64,000 nt of DNA from JAAZPT01 sp034180455 (GTDB lineage Bacteria > Bacillota > Clostridia > Christensenellales > Aristaeellaceae): NCBI GenBank assembly GCA_034180455.1, contig JAXFOG010000021.1:62001-126000 (forward strand). The letters run 5' to 3'. Shown piece after piece: positions 51,024 through 59,310 of the stretch. The position numbers were made by a program, and so were the translations under genes. The first letter of the stretch is position 1. Every line of letters starts with the position of its first letter. The notes under the pieces were generated by a model. The model was not told the origin of the DNA. It worked only from the letters and a program-made list of their open reading frames with translations, and ran no database searches.

Positions 51024-52801
51024 TATTTTGTCCAGCTAAAGTGCTCTTCGTTTCTGTTTAGTGTAAAGCATATTTCGTCATTTTCGCAAGCTCTACCGAA
51101 TACATCTTTAGCATTATCCACATATCGTCTTATCTTGATAGTGTTTTCGTCTATGGCTTTTGCGTCCATAAAGCCCACCTGCAACAAGCGATTTTCTAAG
51201 CGATGATTGAGTATAGCGCTTATCTCACGTATAAGGCTCCTATCCTCATATCCCCATGGATAAACACGTCTGTTCCAAGGGTCAGCAGTTCCTTGCACGC
51301 CTGCCTCATCTCCATAATAAATGCATGGAGATCCTGGCAATGCTGATATAAGTGCTACTGCTTGAATATAGCGCCTATATGCCAATGTATATTGCTCAAC
51401 GCTAATCTTCACGCGCTTGTTCATCTCTCTGCTTGCCCCACTATGATCTTCTCCACAAAGCACATTTAGTGGTCTTGCCTTATCATGACTACCAAGAATA
51501 TTCATGGTTGCATAATGGAAGGGATAGGGGTAAACCTCTTTTTGATGATTTACAAATCTTTCAAGGTCATAGGCGTTTATCTTTTGAGTTAGGAACTGAA
51601 TTATTGCATGCCTTAAAGGATAGTTCATAACGCTATCTAGCGTATCGCCAAGACAATAGCAACGTGTTTCGCCATAGGACGCCTTTGCAGAAGCATCTTC
51701 CCACACTTCGCCAACAATTGCGCAGTCTGCCTTTGTCTGTTTGGCAGTTTTCCTTAATTCCTGAAGAAAATCAACTGGCAACTCGTCTGCTACATCAAGT
51801 CTCCAAGCGTTTGCGCCCATTTTAAGCCATTTTGCAACAATACCAGTTTCAGCATTGAGCATGTAGTTTCTTAGGCTAGGTTCATTCTTGTTCAGTACTG
51901 GCAAGGTATATATTCCCCACCAAGATTGATAGTTGTCTGGATATTGGTTAAATGTATACCATTTATAATATGGGGATTCCTTGCTTTGATAGGCTCCAAG
52001 TTCTTTATATGTACCCTTTTGATTAAAATACTTGCTATCATTGCCAGAATGACTGAATACGCCATCTAGCATTATATGCATGCCACGTTTTTTAGCTTCA
52101 TCACAGAGCAAAACAAACTCATCATTATTGCCAAGATAGCTATCTATCTGCTCATAATCTCCTGTATCGTACCTGTGATTAGTGCCAGCCTTAAATATTG
52201 GGTTTAGATATATAGTCCTTATGCCTAAATCATATAGATAGTCTAGTTTCTCTACAATGCCACGCAGATTGCCCATGAAAAAATCGTGAGCATAGTTGTC
52301 GCCATTTGCTTTGTCTTTCACAAGCATGGGTTCATTATGCCATTCTCTTTCTATTCTGTCTGGAACTGTGCTATCCGGCTCATAATTCCCACGTCTAAAT
52401 CTATCGGGGAATATCTGATACACGTTACCGGTATGCAGATATTCTGGAGTGCTAAAGTTTTGGTCATACACAACTATAAGATAGCTATGAAAGTAGCTTT
52501 CGTAAAGTCTGCCCTCTCCTCCAAGCATATCGGGATTATTGCCATATATGTGCCTTGTGAAGTCTTCATCAATATAGAAGCAGTACCACAGCTGGCTTGG
52601 TGTATCTGGCGCTTGTATCTCACATTCATAAGTGTTATCGCCTATGTTTTTCATGGGATAGATGCTCTCGCTACCACTCCAAGTACGCAAATTGACCCTA
52701 CCTGCGCCATCATAACTTAGCCTTAGTCTAACTTTTTCGCCACAGCATACAGGTGTTAGTGGATATCTATAAAATTCATCGTGAGAATTATGTACTATCA
52801 T
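51023..52801 (-). CDS. GH13 alpha-glycosidase (cyclomaltodextrinase/neopullulanase-like)
   Basis: 592 residues from the ATG at 52801 (AAGGAG upstream). An N-terminal beta domain (about 1-110) is followed by the GH13 barrel with DGVFSH, AWRLDVADEL (nucleophile), GEVWED (acid) and ILGSHDKAR. No signal peptide, so it acts on imported glucans. It starts 10 bases after arcA, which places a starch enzyme in an operon with arginine deiminase. It is distinct from the GH13 enzyme at 34157-35827 in the N-terminal domain. Confidence 0.92.
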   Translation of the reverse strand: MIVHNSHDEFYRYPLTPVCCGEKVRLRLSYDGAGRVNLRTWSGSESIYPMKNIGDNTYECEIQAPDTPSQLWYCFYIDEDFTRHIYGNNPDMLGGEGRLYESYFHSYLIVVYDQNFSTPEYLHTGNVYQIFPDRFRRGNYEPDSTVPDRIEREWHNEPMLVKDKANGDNYAHDFFMGNLRGIVEKLDYLYDLGIRTIYLNPIFKAGTNHRYDTGDYEQIDSYLGNNDEFVLLCDEAKKRGMHIMLDGVFSHSGNDSKYFNQKGTYKELGAYQSKESPYYKWYTFNQYPDNYQSWWGIYTLPVLNKNEPSLRNYMLNAETGIVAKWLKMGANAWRLDVADELPVDFLQELRKTAKQTKADCAIVGEVWEDASAKASYGETRCYCLGDTLDSVMNYPLRHAIIQFLTQKINAYDLERFVNHQKEVYPYPFHYATMNILGSHDKARPLNVLCGEDHSGASREMNKRVKISVEQYTLAYRRYIQAVALISALPGSPCIYYGDEAGVQGTADPWNRRVYPWGYEDRSLIREISAILNHRLENRLLQVGFMDAKAIDENTIKIRRYVDNAKDVFGRACENDEICFTLNRNEEHFSWTK

Positions 52802-52811
52802 AGTAGGCTCC

Positions 52812-54029
52812 TTATAGTTCTTCTCTTTCAAAAGGCATGCTCATGCATCTTGGGCCTCCACGCCCTCTGGAGATCTCGGAGCTATGAATCTTGATAATTT
52901 CTATTCCACTATCCAAAAGCAGCTGATTGGTAACGGTGTTTCTATCGTACACAACCACCTTGCCTGGAGCTATACACAGAGTGTTGCTTCCGTCATTCCA
53001 CTGCTCTCTTTGAGCTGCTATGCTATCGTTGCCTCCACAGTATATTATCTGTACCTTGTCTATTTCAAGGTATTTAGCAAGCAAGTCCTCAAGCTTAAGG
53101 TGTAGCTCGTTTACAAGTATTTCGCTATTTTTGCTAGTTATTTCAAAGCAGCGCAAGGTGCTAATTATACCAGGATGCACTGTAAATTTATCATAATCTA
53201 TCTGTGTAAATACAGTATCCAGATGCATAAAGGCTCTGGATCTAGGTATCTCTATGGCAATAACATTCTTAAATGTACTATTTTCATCGCTAAAAAGATT
53301 CCTAGCAAACTCCTCTATCGCTTCGGGAGCAGTTCTTTGAGATATACCTACTAGTATTGTAGACTTGTTAAGCACAAGTATATCTCCTCCCTCTATTGGA
53401 TAAGGGCTGTCTATATTGAAATATCTATGCACAGACTTGTATTGTGGATGATAGCTAAATATATATCTGCCATATATGCTCTCTCTACGTCTTGTGGCAG
53501 AATACATCTTGTTCAAGCTAACTCCAGTGCCTATTGAGCTAAATGTATCTCTAGTAAAATACAGATTTGGTATTGGATCAAGAACAAAGCTACCATCTGT
53601 TTGAAGCAAGGACGCTAGCTTGCTCTTTGGCTTTTTGCTAAGCTCCTTTATTGTAACGCCAGTCATGGTAGCAAGCACGAGTTCTTTGGCATCGTTTATA
53701 GATCCCAAAAACTCCTTGAGTTCATCCCTATATACTCCAGCAACAGCACCTGATTCATCTATAAATTCAGCAATAAATCTATCTTTTATATTGCTATCCA
53801 TATTAAGCACTTCTGCAACCAAATCCTCAAGATACAGTACCTCAGCTCCATTCTCTCTAAGCTTTTCGGCAAAGAAATCATGTTCCTCCTGAGCAATATC
53901 TAAAAAAGGTATGTCGTCAAAAAGTAGCCTACTTAAAGACTCTGGCACAAGATGCAAAAGTTCTTTACCAGGCTTGTGCAACAACACTCTCTTTAAAGCG
54001 CCTACTTCGCTGTTTACTTTGATTGGCAT
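52812..54029 (-). CDS. arcA: arginine deiminase
   Basis: 405 residues, the family's normal length. Key marks: EGGDILVL, MHLDTVFTQID (catalytic His-Asp), GGNDSIAAQREQWNDGSN and the nucleophile Cys in GGPRCMSMP near the end. It turns arginine into citrulline and ammonia, the first step of the ADI pathway. TTAGGAG precedes the start. It faces away from arcB with a shared 130-base promoter region, so the pathway is split over two transcripts. Confidence 0.96.
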   Translation of the reverse strand: MPIKVNSEVGALKRVLLHKPGKELLHLVPESLSRLLFDDIPFLDIAQEEHDFFAEKLRENGAEVLYLEDLVAEVLNMDSNIKDRFIAEFIDESGAVAGVYRDELKEFLGSINDAKELVLATMTGVTIKELSKKPKSKLASLLQTDGSFVLDPIPNLYFTRDTFSSIGTGVSLNKMYSATRRRESIYGRYIFSYHPQYKSVHRYFNIDSPYPIEGGDILVLNKSTILVGISQRTAPEAIEEFARNLFSDENSTFKNVIAIEIPRSRAFMHLDTVFTQIDYDKFTVHPGIISTLRCFEITSKNSEILVNELHLKLEDLLAKYLEIDKVQIIYCGGNDSIAAQREQWNDGSNTLCIAPGKVVVYDRNTVTNQLLLDSGIEIIKIHSSEISRGRGGPRCMSMPFEREEL

Positions 54030-54057
54030 AATATACTCCTAATTATTTAATAATATG

Positions 54058-54086
54058 AGTATAACATCTTTTTAACTTTGGCTCAA
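54058..54086 (-). promoter_or_regulatory. promoter of arcA
   Basis: Minus-strand TTGAGC, a 17-base spacer and TATACT, about 28 bases before the start. Confidence 0.65.
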
Positions 54087-54122
54087 TACAAAGTATATGT
54101 ACAAAAGCTATCGTTAATATGT

Positions 54123-54128
54123 TATAAT
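54123..54128 (+). promoter_or_regulatory. -10 box of the arcB operon
   Basis: Exact TATAAT about 32 bases before the arcB ATG, with AAGAGGTG as ribosome site. No good -35, which suggests that an activator (ArgR or an ArcR-like protein) may be needed. Confidence 0.5.
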
Positions 54129-54159
54129 AAGTACATAATAATATTTTAAGAGGTGTACT

Positions 54160-55152
54160 ATGCCAAAGAATTTAAGTGGAAGGAGCTTTCTAAAGCTTCT
54201 AGATTTTACAAGTGAAGATATACGTTACCTATTAGACCTATCCAAAAACTTCAAAAATATGAAGCGTGCAGGCGTTGAGCATAAGTATTTAAAGGGCAAA
54301 AACATGGTGCTCTTGTTTGAAAAGACTTCTACAAGAACTCGCTGCTCATTTGAAGTGGCAGGCTATGATCTTGGAATGGGAGTTACATATCTTGATCCTG
54401 GCAGCAGCCAAATGGGCAAAAAAGAAAGTATTCCTGACACTGCAAGAGTGCTTGGCAGAATGTATGATGCAATAGAATACAGAGGCTTTAGTCAAAAGCT
54501 TGTTGAAGAGCTTGCAAAATATTCTGGAGTACCAGTATACAATGGTCTTACAGACGATTTTCACCCAACACAGATGCTGGCAGACATGCTTACAGTTGAA
54601 GAAAACTTTGGCTATCTAAAGGGCCTTAATTTCACATTTATGGGCGATGCTAGAAACAACGTAGCAAACTCACTTATGGTAGTATGCGCAAAGATGGGCG
54701 TAAACTTTACTGCATGTGGTCCAAAGCAGTTGTTCCCCAAAGAAGATTTGGTAGCACAATGCAGAGAAATAGCTAAAGAAAACGGCTGCACAATTACGCT
54801 TACTGATTCTGTGGAAGAAGGCGCAAGAAATGCAAATGTAATATACACAGATATATGGGTATCCATGGGCGAGCCAGACTCTGTATGGGAAGAAAGAATC
54901 GCTTTGCTTAAAAAGTATCAGGTAAATGCTGAACTCATGGCAAAGACAGCCGAAAATTCTATATTCCTCCATTGTCTACCAAGCTTCCATGATACTCGCA
55001 CCACAATAGGCGCAGAGATCGCAGAAAAATTTGGCATTAAAGAGATGGAAGTAAGCGACGAAGTATTTGAGAGTGCTAAATCAAAGGTATTTGATGAGGC
55101 TGAAAACAGAATGCACACAATAAAGGCAGTAATATATGCAACACTCAAATAA
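54160..55152 (+). CDS. arcB: ornithine carbamoyltransferase (catabolic)
   Basis: 330 residues. Carbamoyl-phosphate site EKTSTRTRCSF, HPTQ (about 139-142), ornithine-side HCLPSFHD and the conserved YRGF. In the ADI pathway it splits citrulline into ornithine and carbamoyl phosphate. Placement between arcA and arcC marks it as the catabolic enzyme. Its stop lies 17 bases inside the next gene. Confidence 0.95.
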   Translation: MPKNLSGRSFLKLLDFTSEDIRYLLDLSKNFKNMKRAGVEHKYLKGKNMVLLFEKTSTRTRCSFEVAGYDLGMGVTYLDPGSSQMGKKESIPDTARVLGRMYDAIEYRGFSQKLVEELAKYSGVPVYNGLTDDFHPTQMLADMLTVEENFGYLKGLNFTFMGDARNNVANSLMVVCAKMGVNFTACGPKQLFPKEDLVAQCREIAKENGCTITLTDSVEEGARNANVIYTDIWVSMGEPDSVWEERIALLKKYQVNAELMAKTAENSIFLHCLPSFHDTRTTIGAEIAEKFGIKEMEVSDEVFESAKSKVFDEAENRMHTIKAVIYATLK

Positions 55153-56071
55153 AAAAATAGTAGTGGCTCTAGGTGGCAACGCTCTTGGCAGCACACCTTA
55201 TGAGCAGCTTGAGCTTATAAAAAACACTGCAGAGGCGCTTGCAGATCTAGTACAAGATGGATATTCGCTTACAATCACTCATGGAAATGGCCCACAGGTT
55301 GGTATGATAAATCTCGCTTTTGATTATAGTGCTGTAAATGGCAAGATAAAGAGCGACATGCCCTTTGCTGAGTGTGGTGCTATGAGTCAAGGCTATATAG
55401 GCTATCATTTGCAGAACGCTCTATACAATGTTTTTAAAAAGCGCGGTATAGATAAAGATGTAGTGAGCCTTGTAACTCAGGTTGAAGTGGCTGAAAATGA
55501 CGAAGCATTTCATAAGCCGACAAAACCAGTTGGAATGTTCTACACAAAGGAGCAAGCCGATACCCTTGCAAAAGAAAAGGGTTATATCATGGTAGAAGAC
55601 TCTGGTAGAGGGTACAGAAGAGTAGTAGCTAGTCCAAAACCACTTAGAATAGTTGAAATAAGCAGCATAAAGGCGCTTGTAAACTGTGGAACTGTATGCA
55701 TTTGCAGTGGTGGTGGTGGAATCCCTGTTGTAGATAAAGATGGTTTGAAAGGCGTAGCTGCAGTTATAGATAAAGACTTTGCAGCAGCCAAGCTTGCAGA
55801 AGAACTTGAGGCTGATATGCTTGTAATACTTACTAGCGTAGATAGTGTTGCAATAAACTTTGGCAAAGAAAACCAGCAAAATATAAGTCATATGAGTATT
55901 GACCAGGCCCAAAAATACATGGAAGATGGTCAATTTGCTGCAGGCTCTATGCTACCAAAGGTAAAGGCAGCTATGCAGTTTGCCCAGAGTGGTGGCAAGG
56001 CTGTAATAGCCTCATTGGCAAGTGCAAGAGAGGCGCTTTGTGGAAACAGTGGCACAATTATAGAGAGGTGA
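55136..56071 (+). CDS. arcC: carbamate kinase
   Basis: 311 residues. Amino-acid-kinase fold with VALGGNALG at the start, THGNGPQVG, EDSGRGYRRVVASP and a GGGGIPV loop. It uses carbamoyl phosphate to make ATP, the energy-yielding step of the ADI pathway. It overlaps arcB by 17 bases with a weak ribosome site (AAAGGC) inside arcB, so translation is coupled. Confidence 0.95.
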   Translation: MQHSNKKIVVALGGNALGSTPYEQLELIKNTAEALADLVQDGYSLTITHGNGPQVGMINLAFDYSAVNGKIKSDMPFAECGAMSQGYIGYHLQNALYNVFKKRGIDKDVVSLVTQVEVAENDEAFHKPTKPVGMFYTKEQADTLAKEKGYIMVEDSGRGYRRVVASPKPLRIVEISSIKALVNCGTVCICSGGGGIPVVDKDGLKGVAAVIDKDFAAAKLAEELEADMLVILTSVDSVAINFGKENQQNISHMSIDQAQKYMEDGQFAAGSMLPKVKAAMQFAQSGGKAVIASLASAREALCGNSGTIIER

Positions 56072-56077
56072 GATAAT

Positions 56078-57169
56078 ATGTTTACTTTACCTAAGTACAA
56101 TCCCCCAGATTTCAGTAAGGAAAATTTTAGGAACGCACCCGACTGCAAGATGGAAATATGTAAAAAAGATGGCGTTGCTCCAGACAACTACCATAGTACT
56201 TCAATGTTCCCCGAATATTTCAAAATAAACGGTGAATGGAAGTTGGCTGAAGAAAGTCGCATGGATTCTAGCGTTGTATATGACAAAAATGACGTGCTCC
56301 AGGTGGTGGAAAACAGAAACCTAAAAGCTGGCGACAGAGTAGTGCTTGGCAGAACAGAGGATTGCGAAGATGGTATATTTGTTCATTCCAAAGCTTTTAT
56401 TAGCGAGGAAGAGAGCAAGGCTGATGCTTTCGCTTTTAGACAGGGCAGAAGCAGAGAGACATCCTACGCCAAAGACTATGACGATTTGGTAAAGCTGCTA
56501 GAATACGAGAAAGAACATGGACACGTGCTTTGGGTAATGGGCCCAGCGTTCGCCTTTGACTTTGGCGCAAGACGTGCCATGCAAAAGCTGGTATATGGTG
56601 GTTATGTGCATGGGCTTATGGCAGGTAACGCTCTAGCTACACACGATCTTGAGGGTGCGCTAATAGGTACTGCTCTTGGTCAAGATATATATACTCAAAA
56701 ATCTCAACCAAATGGGCATTACAATCATCTTGATGTAATCAACAAGGTAAGGCGCTCTGGCTCCATTCCTCAGTTTATTGAGGACTACAACATAGACAAT
56801 GGCATCATTTATTCATGCGTAAAGAACAATGTGCCAATAGTTTTGGCTGGCTCTATACGTGATGATGGTCCTCTGCCTGAAGTGCATGGAAATGTGTACG
56901 AAGCTGCAAGTGCTATGCGTGAAGAGATAAAAAAGGCAACCACAATAATATGCCTTGCTACAATGCTGCACACTATTGCAACAGGCAACATGACTCCATG
57001 CTTTAGAAAGCTTGATGATGGCACAATAAGACCACTGTATCTATATACCGTAGATGCAGATGAATTCGTTGTAAACAAGCTACTTGACAGAGGAAGTCTA
57101 TCAGCAAAAACAATAGTTACAAATGTGCAAGACTTTATTACAAAGCTTGAATATGCACTAATTAAATAG
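56078..57169 (+). CDS. archaeal-type ornithine cyclodeaminase (LOR/SDH domain, TIGR00300-like)
   Basis: 363 residues. The C-terminal two thirds match the LOR/SDH-type family, which includes archaeal ornithine cyclodeaminase and the C-terminal domain of cyanobacterial AgrE/ArgZ: VMGPAFAFDFGA, GNALATHDLEGALIGTALG, VLAGSIRDDGPLPEV, LATMLHTIATGN and DRGSLSAKTIVTNV. The short N-terminus lacks the ferredoxin-like half of many members. The family converts ornithine to proline and ammonia with NAD. It starts 6 bases after carbamate kinase, so it would use the ornithine made by arcB. It is unlike the classical mu-crystallin-type cyclodeaminase. Confidence 0.82.
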   Translation: MFTLPKYNPPDFSKENFRNAPDCKMEICKKDGVAPDNYHSTSMFPEYFKINGEWKLAEESRMDSSVVYDKNDVLQVVENRNLKAGDRVVLGRTEDCEDGIFVHSKAFISEEESKADAFAFRQGRSRETSYAKDYDDLVKLLEYEKEHGHVLWVMGPAFAFDFGARRAMQKLVYGGYVHGLMAGNALATHDLEGALIGTALGQDIYTQKSQPNGHYNHLDVINKVRRSGSIPQFIEDYNIDNGIIYSCVKNNVPIVLAGSIRDDGPLPEVHGNVYEAASAMREEIKKATTIICLATMLHTIATGNMTPCFRKLDDGTIRPLYLYTVDADEFVVNKLLDRGSLSAKTIVTNVQDFITKLEYALIK

Positions 57170-57182
57170 TTCAGGAGTAAAA

Positions 57183-59150
57183 ATGGATATAAATCAAAAA
57201 TCAATAAATAATATAAGAATACTTTCTGCAGAAATAATTCAAAAGGCAAACAGTGGGCATCCAGGCGCAGCAATGGGTATGGCTCCACTAGTATATAGTC
57301 TTTATGCAGATGCTATGAGCTACAATAGCAAAAATAGTCATTGGGATAACAGAGATAGATTCGTGCTATCAAGTGGACATGCAAGTGCTTTGCTCTATAC
57401 TTGCTTGCACCTTTTTGGCTACAAGGTACGCAAAGAAGACCTATTGCAGTTTAGACAATGGGGCAGCATCACTGCAGGACATCCAGAATACAAGCTATGC
57501 GACGGTGTAGAAACTACAACTGGTCCGTTGGGACAGGGTGTAGCAAATGCAGTAGGCTTTGCTATTGCTGAAACTATGCTGGCTGCAAAGTTCAATAGAG
57601 ATGGATATAATGTAGTAGACCACTATACCTATGCAGTATGTGGTGATGGCTGCATGATGGAAGGAATATCTGGAGAGGCAAGCTCTCTTGCTGGTACTCT
57701 AAAGCTTGGTAAATTGATACTGCTTTATGATGACAATGAAATTTCCATAGAAGGAAATACTGATATTGCCATGAAAGAAGACGTAGGCAAGAGATACGAA
57801 GCCTATGGCTGGCAAGTAATAAGAGTAAAAGATGGCAACGATTACAAGCAAGTTGAGGCTGCTATTGCTGAGGCTAAAAATGACGATCGTCCATCGCTTA
57901 TAATATGCCCCACAATAATTGGCTTTGGTTGCCCAAGCAAGCAAGGTACAGCTGGTGTGCATGGATCGCCACTCGGTGAAGCTGGAGTAGCTGAAGCAAG
58001 GAAAGAATTAAATGTAGACACAGAGCCTTATGGTATTTATTCTGATGTTGCAGAGCATCTAACCAAAATAGCTGCTGAAAAGGCAAAAGCAGAACAGGCT
58101 TGGAATGCTATGATGGAAGACTACAAGGCCCATTATCCAGAGCTTTATGCAGAGTACATAAGCTGGCATGGTGAGCTTGACGATAGCATATTTGAAGACA
58201 AGAGTCTGTATGAATTTAGTGGCGCCGAAGCTACTCGTAGCACCTCTGGCAAGATGATAAATAGGCTTGCAAAGCTTATTCCAAACTTGGTAGGTGGCTC
58301 TGCTGACCTTGCGCCAAGCAACAAGACTGATATTACTGGTGGTGGCAGCTACAGCGCAGAAAATCGCTCTGGCAGAATAATGCACTTTGGTATAAGAGAG
58401 CATGCTATGGCAGCTATATGCAATGGTATAGCTTTGCATGGTGGTCTAAGGGTATATTGTGGAACATTCTTTATATTCAGCGACTACTGCAAAAATGCAA
58501 TAAGGCTATCGGCTTTAATGCACTTGCCAGTAATATACGTGCTTACACACGACTCAATAGGTGTTGGAGAAGACGGTGCAACACACGAGCCCATAGAGCA
58601 GCTTGCTGGGCTTAGGTCTATGCCAAACATCAATGTTTATAGGCCTTGCGATGGGCATGAAACAGCATACGCCTGGATAAACGCTCTAAAGAGCGACTGC
58701 CCATCGGCGCTGGTGCTTTCAAGGCAGAACCTACCCCTATATGAGCAGACAGGCAAGGGCACACTAAACGGTGCTTATATAGTAAGCGATAGCAAAAAGG
58801 AAAAACCAGACTGCATACTGATGTCAAGTGGCAGCGAGCTACAATATGCATTAGAGGCACAAAAGACACTGCTTGCAGACGGAATAGACTGCAGAGTAAT
58901 ATCAATGCCCTGCATGGAGTTGTTTGACAAAATGCCTTGTGAATACAAGAAATCCTTGCTTCCATGCGATGTAAGGAAGAGAGTTGCCATAGAGGCTGGC
59001 GCATCAATGCCATGGTACAAGTATGTTGGTCTTGACGGCAAGATAGTAGGTATAGACAAATTCGGAGCCTCTGCCCCCGGCGAAGTGCTTTATGAAAAAT
59101 ACGGCATGACTACAGATAATGTTGTAAAAGCCGTAAAGAGTTTGTTTTAA
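57183..59150 (+). CDS. tkt: transketolase
   Basis: 655 residues, full length. N-terminal ThDP domain with SGHPGAAMGMAPL, GPLGQGVANAVG and GDGCMMEGISGEAS; middle domain with FGIREHAMAAICNG, then DSIGVGEDGATHEP; C-terminal domain to the end. It swaps two-carbon units between sugar phosphates in the pentose phosphate pathway. CAGGAG precedes the ATG, 13 bases after the cyclodeaminase stop, so it is the last gene of the arc operon, an unusual neighbour. Confidence 0.96.
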   Translation: MDINQKSINNIRILSAEIIQKANSGHPGAAMGMAPLVYSLYADAMSYNSKNSHWDNRDRFVLSSGHASALLYTCLHLFGYKVRKEDLLQFRQWGSITAGHPEYKLCDGVETTTGPLGQGVANAVGFAIAETMLAAKFNRDGYNVVDHYTYAVCGDGCMMEGISGEASSLAGTLKLGKLILLYDDNEISIEGNTDIAMKEDVGKRYEAYGWQVIRVKDGNDYKQVEAAIAEAKNDDRPSLIICPTIIGFGCPSKQGTAGVHGSPLGEAGVAEARKELNVDTEPYGIYSDVAEHLTKIAAEKAKAEQAWNAMMEDYKAHYPELYAEYISWHGELDDSIFEDKSLYEFSGAEATRSTSGKMINRLAKLIPNLVGGSADLAPSNKTDITGGGSYSAENRSGRIMHFGIREHAMAAICNGIALHGGLRVYCGTFFIFSDYCKNAIRLSALMHLPVIYVLTHDSIGVGEDGATHEPIEQLAGLRSMPNINVYRPCDGHETAYAWINALKSDCPSALVLSRQNLPLYEQTGKGTLNGAYIVSDSKKEKPDCILMSSGSELQYALEAQKTLLADGIDCRVISMPCMELFDKMPCEYKKSLLPCDVRKRVAIEAGASMPWYKYVGLDGKIVGIDKFGASAPGEVLYEKYGMTTDNVVKAVKSLF

Positions 59151-59170
59151 GAATAAGTAAAACTTTTAAA

Positions 59171-59202
59171 TACCACAACAATATATTGTTGTGGTATTTT
59201 CT
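59171..59202 (+). terminator. terminator of the arc-tkt operon
   Basis: Perfect 13-14-bp arms TACCACAACAAT / ATTGTTGTGGTA followed by TTTTC, 20 bases after the stop. Confidence 0.85.
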
Positions 59203-59247
59203 AATATAACAATTATTTAACAATATCTTTATTTTTATATTTTTGTC

Positions 59248-59276
59248 TTGTATATAATTCCTTCTGCATATATAAT
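59248..59276 (+). promoter_or_regulatory. promoter of the HelD-like gene
   Basis: TTGTAT (59248-59253), a 17-base spacer and exact TATAAT (59271-59276). The AAGGAG site lies at 59295-59300 before the ATG at 59311. Confidence 0.65.
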
Positions 59277-59310
59277 GTATTATATATGTGTTTTAAGGAG
59301 CAGATTGTAT

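Noticed and set aside
52286..52720. 144-codon plus-strand frame opposite the second GH13 gene
   Set aside because: Antisense to conserved GH13 regions and without a start signal.
55421..55933. 170-codon open frame on the minus strand inside the carbamate kinase gene
   Set aside because: Low-complexity Tyr/Cys-rich translation opposite a conserved enzyme; a frame shadow.
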